A stretch of 64,000 nucleotides of DNA, taken from Palaemon carinicauda (lineage: Eukaryota > Arthropoda > Malacostraca > Decapoda > Palaemonidae). The position numbers and the translations under genes were made by a program. Positions 47,099 through 58,515 of the stretch are shown here, in pieces. Under the pieces are notes generated by a model. The model ran no database searches and was not told the DNA's origin. It saw nothing but the letters and a program-made list of their open reading frames with translations. The stretch's first letter is position 1; the number at the start of each line of letters is the position of its first letter. Location of the stretch: NCBI RefSeq assembly GCF_036898095.1, contig NC_090751.1, positions 45,987,555-46,051,554 on the forward strand, written 5' to 3'.

Positions 47099-49057
47099 AT
47101 GACATTCGTAGATAATTTGTATTTTTCCTAACTATGCAAACCTTAGCTATTCAATAGGGGTATTACTTTCAGCGTAACTGAAATGACGAGCCATTAATTT
47201 TTAACGAGGGTTTACTACCCACATCGCTAGTTAGCGGGGGTAGGGGAGGGTAGCTTGCTACCCCCCCCCTCTCACACACCTGTGCTTGAGCTCACTTTGC
47301 TTGGAGGTAGGACTTCAAGATGGATAGGGCTGGCGGGCAAGTTTGGTTAAATAGCTAAGGTTTGAATAGTTAGGAAAAATAAAAATTATCTACGAATTTG
47401 CCATTTGTTCCGTAACTGGAATACAAACCACGCTATTTAATAGGGGTGACTCACCCATTAGGAAGGGTGGACGTCCCAGACAGTCTGGCTTTTGGCTTTG
47501 CCCGGGGGCTCGTTATTTGAGTGTGTAAGCACCCAAGAAATAAGGAGTCCCTGCACCTCGCTAGAACCTTGCTACGCAAGGACTGCGGCCTACGCAAGCT
47601 GTGTGTGAAAGTATGAAGAAGAGTGACTCGTCCTAGGAAGTTGTTCTGAAGTTCCTTAAATGGAAACTTGTAGACTACTAGGCCTTTCCAAATACCACCT
47701 TGTCAGAGTATGGGGACGTAACAGTATTAATCTTAATACTTAGGAACACAATGGAGCATGGTTTACCTGCAGTGGTTTGAGGTCAGCTATGCAGAGAACC
47801 CAGGATGCTGCTTTCCCCTAGAGGGGGGGATGGTGATGAAAAGAATAAGGGCCAGTCAAACCTTTTCATTCATGCAGACTAAAACTGGGTAACAATGCCC
47901 TCAACCTTCTGCTACTTGTCCACTAAGGAGCTTGAGGTTTTAAACCACCTGTTGTGCAGCCACCACAGGGCCGATAGTTAACGTATCGAGTCTCCTGTGG
48001 GTCACGTCTTGCAGGTAGTGGGATGTGAATGTTGTTTGACGTTTCCACACCCCAGCTTGAAGAACCTGCGTCACTGAAAAATTTCTTTTGAAGGCCAGGG
48101 ACGTAGCTATGCCCCTGACATCATGTGCTCTAGGGCGACATGACGGAGGAGGGTCTGGATTCAAGGCCAGGTCAACGACCCTACGAATCCATGCAGAGAT
48201 GGTGTTCTTGGTGACCCTCCTCTTAGTCCTTCCTGTGCTGACGAATAGTGCTGGCACATGAGGACGAACTGCAGCTGTTCTTTTGAGGTACAGCCTCAAG
48301 CTCCTTACTGGGCATAGTAAGAGATGGTCTGGGTCATCTGTTACAGTACGGAGACTAGAAATTGGGAAGGAGTCGAATTGAGGATCCGCCACTCTAGGAT
48401 TCTGAGTCTTGGCAATTAACTTAGGGACGAAGCTGAACGTTACGTCCCCCCATCCCCTTGAATGGGCGATGTCATACGAGAGACCATGAAGTTCGCTGAC
48501 TCGCTTGGCCGAGACCAAAGCTAGCAGGAATACCGTCTTCCAGGTTAGGTGGCGATCTGATGCCTGGCGTAATGGTTCATAGGGAGGTCTCTTAAGAGAC
48601 CTGAGAACTCGTACCCTGTTCCATGGAGAGGTCACACTTCTGTCTGAGGGCTGTAAGTTCATAACTACATATGAGTAGAGAAAGTTCTAGCGATGAAAAA
48701 ATGTCCACTCCTTTCAGCCTGAAGGCTAGACTTAAGGCTGAGCAATAGCCTTTCACTGCCGAGACTGAAAGGAGCATTTCTTCACGCAAATCCACGAGGA
48801 ACTCCGCTATTATTGGAATAGTGGCATCGAGTGGAGAGAGACCCCCTTCCACGACACCAACCACAGAAAACTTTCCACTTTGCTTGGTAGACTGCTGCAA
48901 AAGACTTTCCCAGGTGTCCAGACATCCTGACAGCAACTTGTTGCAAAAATCCTCTCTCAGAGAGGAGATGCTGGATAGTCTCCAGGCGTGAAGTCGTAGT
49001 GAACCTACGGCTTTTTTTGTGGAAGATGTTGGCATGTGGTTGTTTGAGTAGATTGTG
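47099..49057 (-). mobile_element. DIRS-6: 3' end of a DIRS copy, longer YR
   Basis: Left terminus follows tcaaaaatat; ICR 47347-47447; YR reaches further 5' than in DIRS-3. It breaks at 49057 (gtagattgtg|cctgtttac) into unique sequence. The ITR has a poly-C run near 47262. Confidence 0.85.
47940..49035 (-). pseudogene. DIRS-6 tyrosine recombinase (one frameshift)
   Basis: The catalytic part is open at 47940-48662: SAKRVSELHGL (Arg), RAHDVRGIATSLAF (His, Arg), GVWKRQTTFTSHYL (Trp, Tyr). The N-terminal domain is in another frame at 48592-49035, with YCSALSLAFRLKGVDIFSSL. The break near 48630-48655 corresponds to loss of a few bases (gggctgtaag against gggcaggtaag). Otherwise it is the most complete YR outside 52311-59730. 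Confidence 0.8.
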
Positions 49058-50700
49058 CCTGTTTACTAAAAAATTTGTACTAAAAGTGGCAATACATTTT
49101 TACTCAAACAAAAATACATTATTTCATTAAAAAAAAACCTTAAACCTACAGTATTTGAACTATTAAGTTGAAAATTTTTTCCAATTTTTGTATCTTTTAT
49201 ACTATTCCAGTTATATTGGGGAAAGAATATAAAGCCAGACTAATTAAATCGATGGGTGAACAAGATTTCAAACAACAAATGGAGACTAAGATCAACTTAA
49301 TAATATATGGTAGGAAGTAACTTGATTTGATGCCCCATCTACACTTTATATCTGAAGTGATTTGAATGTGAACTATATATTATTTGAGATGGTGCCCATG
49401 CCCTATTGATGGGCATAAAAGTTGCAAGTTGACAATATTCTGGCTTAACAACAGGCACTTCCTCCAGGACTTGAGAGGAACGTGTATTTAGTAGTAGTAA
49501 TACTATCATGGCATATATACTTTATATACCTGCCTCCTAAAACACTACCTTAGTACATAGGATATTTATAATGGATTACTTAAGTTTCAAGCAACAGGCA
49601 AGGTATCAAGATCAGCCAGGTCATCAACAACCATTACTTAGTAAAATAAAAAAAAATAGGAAGAGAGTACCGTTCTTTTTAGGCTTAATAAAAATCAAAG
49701 GAAGAGTAAGAGGGGTATAATGAAAATCTTCAAAGAACCCCACAATACACATCAAAGTCTTGACAGTGTGGATGCTTAGGCCCAGAAAAAATGCCAGAGA
49801 AGCTGTTCAGCATCAAGGCTCAACTATAAGGGTGCACTTGGCAGTTTCCCTAATGTAAAGTTGAAGTAGTTGGCAGGCTAGATGTTAAAACTGAAATGAG
49901 AATGGATGCAATATAGAGAAGAGAAAAAAGGGGTGCTGCCATTGGCCATTCAGAAAAAGCTGCTAGTGTAGAAAGACTTTAGTGGCCAAAAGAGTAATGA
50001 TGTGGCAGAAATACAGCACACTGAAACACCTAAACTGACTGGAGCCAATTTCTTTTAAATGTGACCAAAGTAACAAGATCCAAAAAAGATCCTAACAAGC
50101 AAGCTGAAGGAGTCTCCAGACAAATCTGCTGCAATGGCATCTTACCCATCGAGTAAAAATCAACGTAATGGAATAGACATTAAAAAATTGAAGGAATACA
50201 AACCTCAATTTCTCCAAATCATTCAAACTAGGATTAGATCCAAGAATTTTTGTCTTTTAGTTCAAACACTAGGTCCTGGGAGGACATTGTGCACATGCGC
50301 ACTAGGTAAAAATTCCAAAGTTGCAATATTAAGCAAACATTCTGAAGTTGGAGGAAAAACAAATCATGAAGAGAAGTATAATTGAAAGCTAGAAAGTCGG
50401 TGCAATTAAGGGCTAAAACATCACTGCAAAGTCCTTCAAATAATATTAGCCTACAGGGCAAACCTTGAGGTAACTATAAATTTATGCTTAAAGGCCACAC
50501 ATGAATGGCAGAGCCTAGGAACAGTGACAGTGTCCTCGCTAGCAGGACAATGCTGACGAGTCATTAGGTAGACTTATAGGCTCCACTCTATCTTAGCTCG
50601 CAAGAATGGCGAGGATGAAAATGTAGAGAAGCTATCAAGTTTGAGCGGGACTCCAACTTCCGTCTGGCAGATTGCAGCCAAGGACGTTACCAATAGGCAA
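49058..50700. other. Single-copy stretch without recognisable gene
   Basis: AT-rich sequence not repeated elsewhere in the window. Frames of 75-83 residues exist on both strands near 50134-50461 but show no motif and overlap each other. It continues into the host 3' flank at about 50700, so it is probably the original downstream neighbour of the duplicated gene segment. Confidence 0.4.
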
Positions 50701-52310
50701 CCACAAGATTAAATCTTTAAAGTCAAAATATGCAGATTGATTAAAACTTAAAAGAATTATGCAATAAACCTGGTGTATTTTGGGGGGCAAATGTATTGTG
50801 TAGTCCCCAAGGACTCTTCTGGTAAAGGCTTGAACAGGCAATCCCATCACCAATCTTCTCGGGGACCACACTACACCTCAGCAAATGTACCGTAGGTTTT
50901 TCCTTTGCCAAAAGCCATTTTTTAATATATTAAAAACTGTATTAGTGTTTTTCAGGGCTAAAATTATGAGAGAACTAAAGATTTGCACTCTAAACCTTTG
51001 CCAGTTAAATGGTGACCATAACTTAGCAGAATGTTACCAAGCAATCTTCATTCTGAACCTAGAGAAAAGTAACAAATCCTATTATCAAATCTATACAGTA
51101 CCTATACTTGTATATAAAAAAATGTAAGCCATTGGTTTTTGTTTATAGTTCATGAACTTAGCACTTGAGGCCTGACAGTAGAAATAGAGGTCGTTAAATT
51201 GATACAACTTGAATAAAGCCCCACAGATGCACAATGAACTAAAGTAGAGGGATTGGACAAGAAATAGGGAGTTGCAGCTTGTAATTATTGACATTGAAGC
51301 CAGAGTGAGTGGACAGGCTTGATGGAAAAATTATAATCTTCCATCCAAGGCTTCAGAAGTTTAATAATTGAAAAATGTATTTTTTAATATGCTGTTTTAA
51401 AAACAAGGGTTGTGACTTGTGAGTCAAGATGATCAATGTAGCTACAAATCTTTCATCTGTTCTTTTGATTATATGCGCTAACTAATGCAAATTAACTTGA
51501 AAATATGCTACCAGGAAAGTCAATAAATATTTATCACACTGATTATAATTAAATCTTAGACATTTCCTGGATAAAAACATTAAGATTCTATTTTCAACAT
51601 TACATAGGACCTGGAAATAATGATAAACTTTAACTCCCTGGAAAATCAACCCTTTAAAAGCTTACTCTTAAGTTTGGTTACCTATATATAATTATCTAAC
51701 TTTTGTTTGAATATAATTCAATGAAAAACAAAATCAACTTCCATATAATTTTAGGTATATGAAAAAAATCAAAATATGCATCACCTTTATCCAGCAGCAA
51801 TATTTTCCAATCACTTCTGTCCAATTTTTCAAAATCTAAGCATGTTAAATTTAGTCACCTCAGCAGCTGTATAGTAACCGACAGTTAAACTTTAAATATT
51901 TGGCTTTGTGACAACATCAGTATTGTTTCCTTCAATTCATATATACCAGCACCCTGAAATAAGATAAAATGGTTAATATAGGTACATTCATTAATTCATA
52001 TATTTATATCACAATTTGCTTTAATGGCAACCATTCAACACGCTTAGCCTCCAATTCTACAAATCAGGCTAGTATCAGCAACACTTCCATTAGAGTTTCT
52101 CCTTTTATAGTCCAATATTAAACATACCTTGTGTGTTTCTTCATGTACCATTGCTCCCTATGACTTTCTGGGCCCTACATGTGTGCTGTTAACCTGATAT
52201 TCCCTTGGAAGGGTTACCATAAGTAATATAACCTCTTAGTTCTCCCGAGTTAAACAAGTTAAATTTTATTCTTTCAATCTCCCTGACAGGTCTCAAAATA
52301 ATAAACCAAG
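50701..52310 (-). other. Host-like segment with blocks e and d (copy 5)
   Basis: This copy of the 3' flank has neither RNase H filler nor DIRS truncation, so it shows the ancestral layout. Block e ends at 51953 and block d is 52128-52174. The segment stops at aataaaccaag (52310), where the DIRS copy 52311-59730 is inserted, and resumes at 59731 with ttgtcatttatac. Confidence 0.45.
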
Positions 52311-52311
52311 A

Positions 52312-52513
52312 TGACAAATTCGTAGATAATTTTTATTTTTCCTAACTATACAAACCTTAGCTATTTAATAGGGGTATTACTTTCGGCGTGGCTGAATTGA
52401 CGAGCCATTAATTTTTAACGAGGGTTTACTACCCACACCGCTAGTTAGCAGGGGTAGGGGAGGGTAGCTCACTAACCCACTTCTAACACACCTGTGCTTG
52501 AGTTCACTTTGCT
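52312..52513 (-). repeat. DIRS-5 3' inverted terminal repeat
   Basis: From tgacaaattcgtagataatt to gcttgagttcactttgct. The inner part (from ctatttaataggggt) is the reverse complement of the 5' ITR at 58349-58513. The outer 57 bp are specific to this end and are inverted again in the ICR. Confidence 0.85.
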
Positions 52514-52558
52514 TGGAGGTAGGACTTCAAAGGGGATAGGGCTGGCGGGCAAGTTTGG

Positions 52559-52655
52559 TTAAATAGCTAAGGTTTGTATAGTTAGGAAAAATAAAAATTA
52601 TCTACGAATGTCATTCGTTCCGTAACGAATACAAACCACGCTATTTAATAGGGGT
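52559..52655 (-). repeat. DIRS-5 internal complementary region
   Basis: ttaaatagctaaggtttgta to ctacgaatgtca is the inverted copy of the outer left end; ttcgttccgtaac and gaatacaaaccacgctattt follow, an inverted copy of the outer right end. In DIRS1 such a region templates the joining of the termini. Confidence 0.8.
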
Positions 52656-53140
52656 GACTCACCCATTAGGAAGGGAGGATGTCCCAGCCAGTCTGGCTTT
52701 TGGCTTTGCCCGGGGGCTCGTTATTTGAGTGTGTAAGCACCCAAGGAATAAGGAGTCCCTGCACCTCGCTAGAACCTTGTTACGCAAGGTCTGCGGCCTA
52801 CGCAAGCTGTATGTGAAGGTATGAAGAAGTGTGACTCGTCCTAGAAAGTTGTTCTGAAGTTCTTTAGATGGAAACTTGTAGACTAGGACTTTCCCAATAC
52901 CACCTCGTCAGGGTATGGGGACGTAACAGTTAATATTAATACTAGGAACACAAGGGAGCATGGTTTACCTGCAGTGGTTTGAGGTCAGCTATGCAGAAAA
53001 CCCAGGATGCTGCTTTCCCCAAGAGAGGGGATGATGAAGAAAAGAATAAGGGCCAGTCAAATCTTTTCATTCATGCAGACTAAAACCGGGTAACAATGCC
53101 CTCAACCTTCTGCTACTTGTCCACTAAGGAGCTTGAGGTT

Positions 53141-54688
53141 TTAAACCAGCTGTTGTGCAGCCACCACATGACCAATAGTGAACGTATCGAGTCTCCTGTG
53201 GGTCACGTCTTGCAGGTAGTGGGATGTGAATGTTGTTTGAAGTTTCCACACCCCAGCTTGTAGAACTTGCGTCACTGAAATATTTCTTTTGAAGGCCAGG
53301 GACGTAGCTATGCCCCTGACATCATGTGCTCTGAGGCGACGTGACGGAGCAGGGTCTGGATTCAGGGCCAGGTCAATGACCCTGCGAATCCATGCAGAGA
53401 TGGTGTTCTTGGTGACCCTCCTCTTAGTCCTTCCTGTGCTGACGAATAGTGCTGGCACACGAGGAGGGGCTGCAGCAGTTCTTTTGAGATAAAGCCTCAA
53501 GCTCCTTACTGGGCATAGTAAGAGATGGTCTGGGTCATCTGTTACAGAACGGAGACTAGAAATCCGGAAGGAGTCGGATCGAGGATCCGCTACTCCTGGA
53601 TTCTGAGTCTTCGCAATAAACTCTGGGACAAACCTGAATGTTACCTCCCCCCATCCCCTTGAACGGGCGATGTCATACGAGAGACCATGAAGTTCGCCGA
53701 CTCGCTTGGCCGAGGCCAAACCTAGCAGGAATACCGTCTTCCAGGTTAGGTGGCGATCTGATGCCTGGCGTAATGGTTCATAGGGAGGTCTCTTAAGAGA
53801 CCTGAGAACTCGAACCACGTTCCATGGGGGAGGTCTCACTTCCGACAGAGGGCAAGTTCATAACTACGTATGTGTAGAGAAAGCTCTAGCGATGAGGAAA
53901 TGCCCATTCCTTTCCACCTGAAGGCTAGACTTTAAGGCTGAGCGATAACCTTTCACTGCCGAGACTAAAAGGCACATTTCTTCACGTAAATACGCGAACT
54001 CCGCTATTGTTGGAATAGTGGCATCGAGTGGAGAGATACCACTTCCACGACACCAACTACAGAATACTTTCCACTTTGCCTGGTAGACTGCTGCAAAAGA
54101 CTTTCGCAGGTGTCCAGACATCCTGATTGCAACTTGTTACGAAAATCCTCCCTCAGAGAGGAGATGCTGGATAGACTCCAGGCGTGAAGCCGTAGTGAAC
54201 CTACGGCTTTGTGGAAGATGTTGGCATGTGGTTGTTTGAGTAGATTGTGTCGTGGAGGGAGTTCTCTAGGTGGCTCCGTTAGGAGTTGCAGAAGGTCCGG
54301 GAACCATTCCACGTGATGCCATAGCGGAGCTATGAGGGTCATTGAAAGATTGACTGATGTTCTGGTCTTGAGTACCCTCCTCATCAGACAGAACGGGGCA
54401 AAGGCGTAAACGTCGATGTAGTCCCACCGTTGTTGGAAAGCATCTTGCCAGAGAGCCTTGGGGTCTTGGACTGGGGAACAGTACAGCGGGAGCCTGAAGT
54501 TCAGGGCCGTTGCCAAGAGGTCCACAGTCGGAGAACCCCACAACGTCAGGACTTTGTTGGCTACTAGATGATCCACAGACCACTCGGTACTCACTATCTG
54601 AGATGCTCTGCTCAGGTTGTCGGCGAGCACATTCCTTTTGCCCAGAATGAAGCGTGCCGATAGTGGTATCGAGTGGATTTCGGCCCAT
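53141..54688 (-). pseudogene. DIRS-5 tyrosine recombinase
   Basis: The catalytic part is open at 53141-53839 with SAKRVGELHGL, RAHDVRGIATSLAF, GVWKLQTTFTSHYL: the Arg, His-x-x-Arg, Trp, Tyr set is complete. The core-binding part is at 53864-54121 (VYQAKWKVFCSWCRG) in a shifted frame with losses near 53993 and 53853. The N-terminal extension (54266-54688) is read across RNase H in another frame. Small indels make it inactive as it stands. Confidence 0.8.
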
Positions 54689-55020
54689 CTCGGTATCTCT
54701 ACTGCTAGATGGGATAGTTGCTGCAAAAGAGTACCTCCTTGCTTGTTGATGTAGGCCACTACTGTGGTGTTGTCGCTCATCACCACCACAGTGAGACTTG
54801 CCAGGTACTGTTGGAACTGTTGAAGGGCCAGAAAGACGGCCTTCATCTTTAGGAGATTTATGTGGAGGTACTTTTCTGACTCTGACCAGAGGCCGAGGTC
54901 GTGTGGTGCAGCATGTGAGCCCCCCACCCTTTTTTTGAAGCGTCCGAAAACAGCATCAAATCCAGGGGAGGACGAGAAGGGCCACTCCTTTCCATAGGTT
55001 CTCGTCTGCCACCCACCACT
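54004..55020 (-). pseudogene. DIRS-5 RNase H with C-terminal extension
   Basis: A 307-residue frame (54004-54927) covers EKYLHINLLKMKAVFLALQQ, SDNTTVVAYINKQGG, LGKRNVLADNLSRA and SPTVDLLATALNFRLPLYCS, then an extension. The start of the domain (DLMLFSDASKKGWGAH) lies one frame over in 54858-55646, fused to gag by the RT deletion; a 1-bp loss near 54893 separates them. D-E-D-D residues are present. Confidence 0.75.
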
Positions 55021-55039
55021 GGAGATCCGTCAGCTACTG

Positions 55040-58000
55040 CATCTTGACGTTTCAGAATGGTATTTGCCCACAAGTTCGAGACTTGGTGGGCCAGAAATTC
55101 GATCGTGTGAGTACCCAAGAGAAGAAAGGTCTCCATAGCTTTCCTGGTACATTCTTTGGAGAAATCCTTAGAACGTATCAGGATAACTAAGGTCCCCAAA
55201 CAGATATCGAGCCACGAAGTGGCTTGCATAGCACACTTCGCAACTTTCTCCTGGTTGAGGATCTCGGCTGTCGAGAACGAGACCTGCCGGTTGGAGTCTC
55301 TCTCGAGTGGGACTCCCCTGGTAAGCTCTCCCAACGAGTGATGAAGAGGAAGAGCTAAACAAGGCTCCTTAAGGATCTCGAAGTACCTCCTCTGCTGTAC
55401 GCGAGGAGGTGGGAGGAGCTTGTTGGTGCCACTGGAACGGTTGGAGGAGGACATCTCGGAGAGCTCTAGAGAGATCTTGTCCCTGGTACTCTTAACCCCT
55501 TGAGACCAGGGCAGGGCAGTGCTGCACTGGTCTTGAAGGGTTTCTGAGTACCAAAGACACTGTCCAAGACCGTGTCCTTGCCCTCTCGAGAAGGGGTCTC
55601 TGGGTCGGAAAACCCGTTGAGAGCCCTTAGAGTCAGAACTTGCCAAAATGCATGTTCCGACTCTTGCTGGTCTCCTCCTGATGTAGGACTTGCAGCGAAG
55701 TCTCCTGTCCCCAAAGGCTCTTCTTGGGGAGATCCGCGGACGTTCCCCGAGTGGCTAGCTGGCTCCATCCTAATCCTAGTAGAGGACTTCAGCAATGTTT
55801 TGGAATCCTCAGATTCCTTCCTGGGAAGGATGTAGGACTCCAACATTGACGAGGAAGGCATGTTCCTTTCAACCCCCGATTGAGTAGACGCCTCGGTGCG
55901 AGGAGGGGTTTCCCCCATTGGTGCGATCGGGGAAAGTCTCTCCTCACGTTATTCCCCTGGGGACGGGAAATCTTCGTCCGAAAGGGAAGGAGAGGCCGTC
56001 TGGGGGGAAGAAGGAACCTGCCTCGAAGGTTTGCATGGAGTCAGTTTCGCCCTTAGGGAAGTTACCGCGTCTGGAACTCCTCTTTTTCTCTTCAAAGGGG
56101 TAGAAGCAGCCATGGATCTGTGCCCTAACTCAGAGAAGACAGGCTTGAAAGCCTGCGTTACGGTTCTAACCAGTGCACCGAACCAGGGCTGTTGGCTGAC
56201 AGATGCGCTGTCAGACACACCCTTTGAAGGGACAGGAATTGAAGGATCCCTGGGAGGAGTTATCATTGGTGGGTTCGCCAGTGAGGCTTTGGGATCCTGG
56301 ACCCCTCTAGATGTTTCCCTTCTCCCACAATGCGCGGTGGTATGCGCTTGCAGGGAGGGGAATGAGGTGATGGCGACCTTGCCGTGCGTAGTTCAGCAGT
56401 CTCGCGCGCAGGAGGATATTGGCGCTCGCGCGAGGAAGAATAATGGGGCTCGCATGAGGGAGAATACTGGGGCATGCGTGCGGGAGACTGCTGGCGGGCG
56501 CGCAGGAGGTACGAGTGCGTGTGCGGGAGACTGTTGGCGCGTACTCGTACGTGCGGGAGACTGTTGGCATGTATTCTTGCGCGCGGGCGCGCAGGATCAA
56601 TGCGTTGAGGGCGCGGGCGAGAGTTCGCGCGTGCCTATACCAGTCGTAGGGCGCGCACGCGCAGGAGTGAGATTCCTAGTGCACGGGCGTGCAGTTGAAA
56701 CGTGTGAGGTGAGTGGGCACGCGATAGAATGTTGGCGCGAATCCGTTGGAGAGGATAGGCGAGAGCGCACATATCCTCGCGGATGCGTGCAGGAGAAGGC
56801 TGGCGCGATGCGAACGCTGGTACTCGTTGTCGCGTGGGAGAAGCCAGCTTTGTTGACTTCCCAGCAGCGCCCAGATCAGTAGATCGTTGGTGCGCAGGAG
56901 TTAGCTGTTGGGCGCGTTTGCGCGAGGGCAGGAGACTGATAGCGCGCTGGCGCGTGCGCAGGAGAACGTGGGCGCGTATGTGCGTGAGGGCGTGCATAGC
57001 GCGTGATGGAGCTATGCTCCTGTTGGGATGTATGCGCGTGTTGGCGCATACGCCCTTGATGCCCTGTGATAGGGTTTAGAGATGGGGCTTGACGAGCTAC
57101 TAAAGAGCACTCGTCAGGTTTCGTTGGCGCATAGCGCGTATCTGGATGGCGCGCCTTAGCGTCCTCAGGTGAAGCCTTGTTAGGCCTATGTAAAAAGGGT
57201 GACGGCAGGTCGGCAGGTCTGTCGTGTGGAAGGTCGACGTGTCCTTTAAAAGGATAACCTTTCACTGAAGGAGATCGCGAACGATCTGCAGAAATGTCCA
57301 GGACCAATGCAGGAACAGTGATAGATGATTGTTCTCGAGGCTCCTCTGCGATAGACTGCATCGAAAGTGTTGAATCACAGAGGCGCTTCCTCACCGCAGG
57401 TGAAGGAAGGCCTCTTTGACGAAGAGGAAGGCGAGCCTTCCGATGAATGCGCCCTCTGGGGGCCGTAAGGTCAGCAAGCTGACCTTCTGCAGTCCTCCGA
57501 AGAGGAGTCTGTAAGTGAACTCCCCCCGAGGGGAAGAAACACCAGCAGGTGAGACTGGCGAATGACTAAAGTTTCTCCCTCGTAGGTTGAACAGAGACGG
57601 GAGAAACTAAGCCGTCAGCTACCGTAGGGTTTGAAGAGGCAGAGGTGATGGGTGATACCGCATTGGATATCTCTGACACCACAACGTCAACAAGAGACAG
57701 AGGATCAACCTCTGCTGGTGATGGCGATTGCTTGACAGCGGCACCCAATCGGATGTAGTTAAGCAAAACCTCCTTGGAGGGCGAACCCGTAAGCCCCAAG
57801 GAGGACATAAGCTGAAAAAGGGAGGTTAGTGACATATCCTCCCCTGGGGGAAGAGGTGGAGCTGCTTCGCTAGGGGAAGCAAAGTCATCTCTCGAGCCCC
57901 GAGGTTGGTAAACAGTAAATCGGTCTACGCTACCACTCTACGGTCTTTCGAAGATACCGATCGAGTGGGAGCTTCGGAGGAGGTTTGGGCAACGGAAGAG

Positions 58001-58189
58001 GCGGCCTTGGGTTTTTCTCCTCTCAAAGAAACCTTCGAAGGAACATATCCCGTTGGACTACTACTTCCGTCGCCGACAAAACCTCTCCCACTGGGAGGTA
58101 GACCACTCCCTACACCTGTTGTTACTATCACACTGTTGGCCCCTACAAGAAGGACAAAGGGCCTGAGGATCAGTCTCGACCGCCGACAT
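55040..58189 (-). pseudogene. DIRS-5 gag (frameshifted, otherwise continuous)
   Basis: Start at 58189: SAVETDPQALCPSCRGQQC, NRCREWSTSQWERF. Then EKPKAASSVAQTSSEAPT, MSLTSLFQLMSSLGLTG (57835), VDVVVSEISNAVSPITSASS, the Arg-rich GC region (56400-57060), MAASTPLKRKRGVPDAVTSL (about 56113), MGETPPRTEASTQSGVER (55918) and HQVSNLWANTILKRQDAV (about 55060). At least four frame changes. This copy gives the uninterrupted order that DIRS-1 lost to its LINE. Capsid or RNA-binding function is inferred from position. Confidence 0.6.
56400..57060 (-). repeat. GC-rich Arg-rich low-complexity part of DIRS-5 gag
   Basis: Irregular tandem of gcgcgcaggag and gagactgctggcg words, matching 5440-6200 but longer in places. 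In sense it encodes stretches such as CEPHYSSSRERQYPPARE and RAHVLLRTRQRAISLLPS. Confidence 0.55.
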
Positions 58190-58348
58190 GGATGTTCCAC
58201 AGGGGCGGTCGGGAAATCCAGGGCAGGTGCGCATGATCGCAGAGGCCAATTTCACAAACAGAACTAGAAGGAAAAGACAAAAGCATTAATGGCTGCCAAA
58301 TGACGGCAAGGATGAAAGCAGACACGTCCAACTACCATCCGAGCCAAG

Positions 58349-58515
58349 AGCAAAGAGAGCTCAAGCACAGGTGTGTGAGGGGGGGGGGGTTTAGCAAGCT
58401 ACCCTACCCTACCCCCGCTAACTACCGATGTGGGTAGTAAACCCTCGTTAAAAATTAATGGCTAGTCATTTCAGCTACGCAGAAAGTCTACCCCTATTAA
58501 ATAGTGTGGTTTGTA
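58349..58515 (-). repeat. DIRS-5 5' ITR, split by Tigger (outer 17 bp at 59714-59730)
   Basis: agcaaagagagctcaagcac through the poly-G run and taaaccctcgttaaaaatta to gtggtttgta; the last bases ttccagttagggaacaa follow the nested transposon. Inverse of 52360-52513. Confidence 0.8.

Noticed and set aside
55896..56882. A 328-residue open frame on the plus strand, the longest on that strand besides the LINE
   Set aside because: It is antisense to DIRS gag, rich in Gly/Arg/Ala from the GC-rich repeat, with no recognisable domain; the sense gag frames match the order in other copies.
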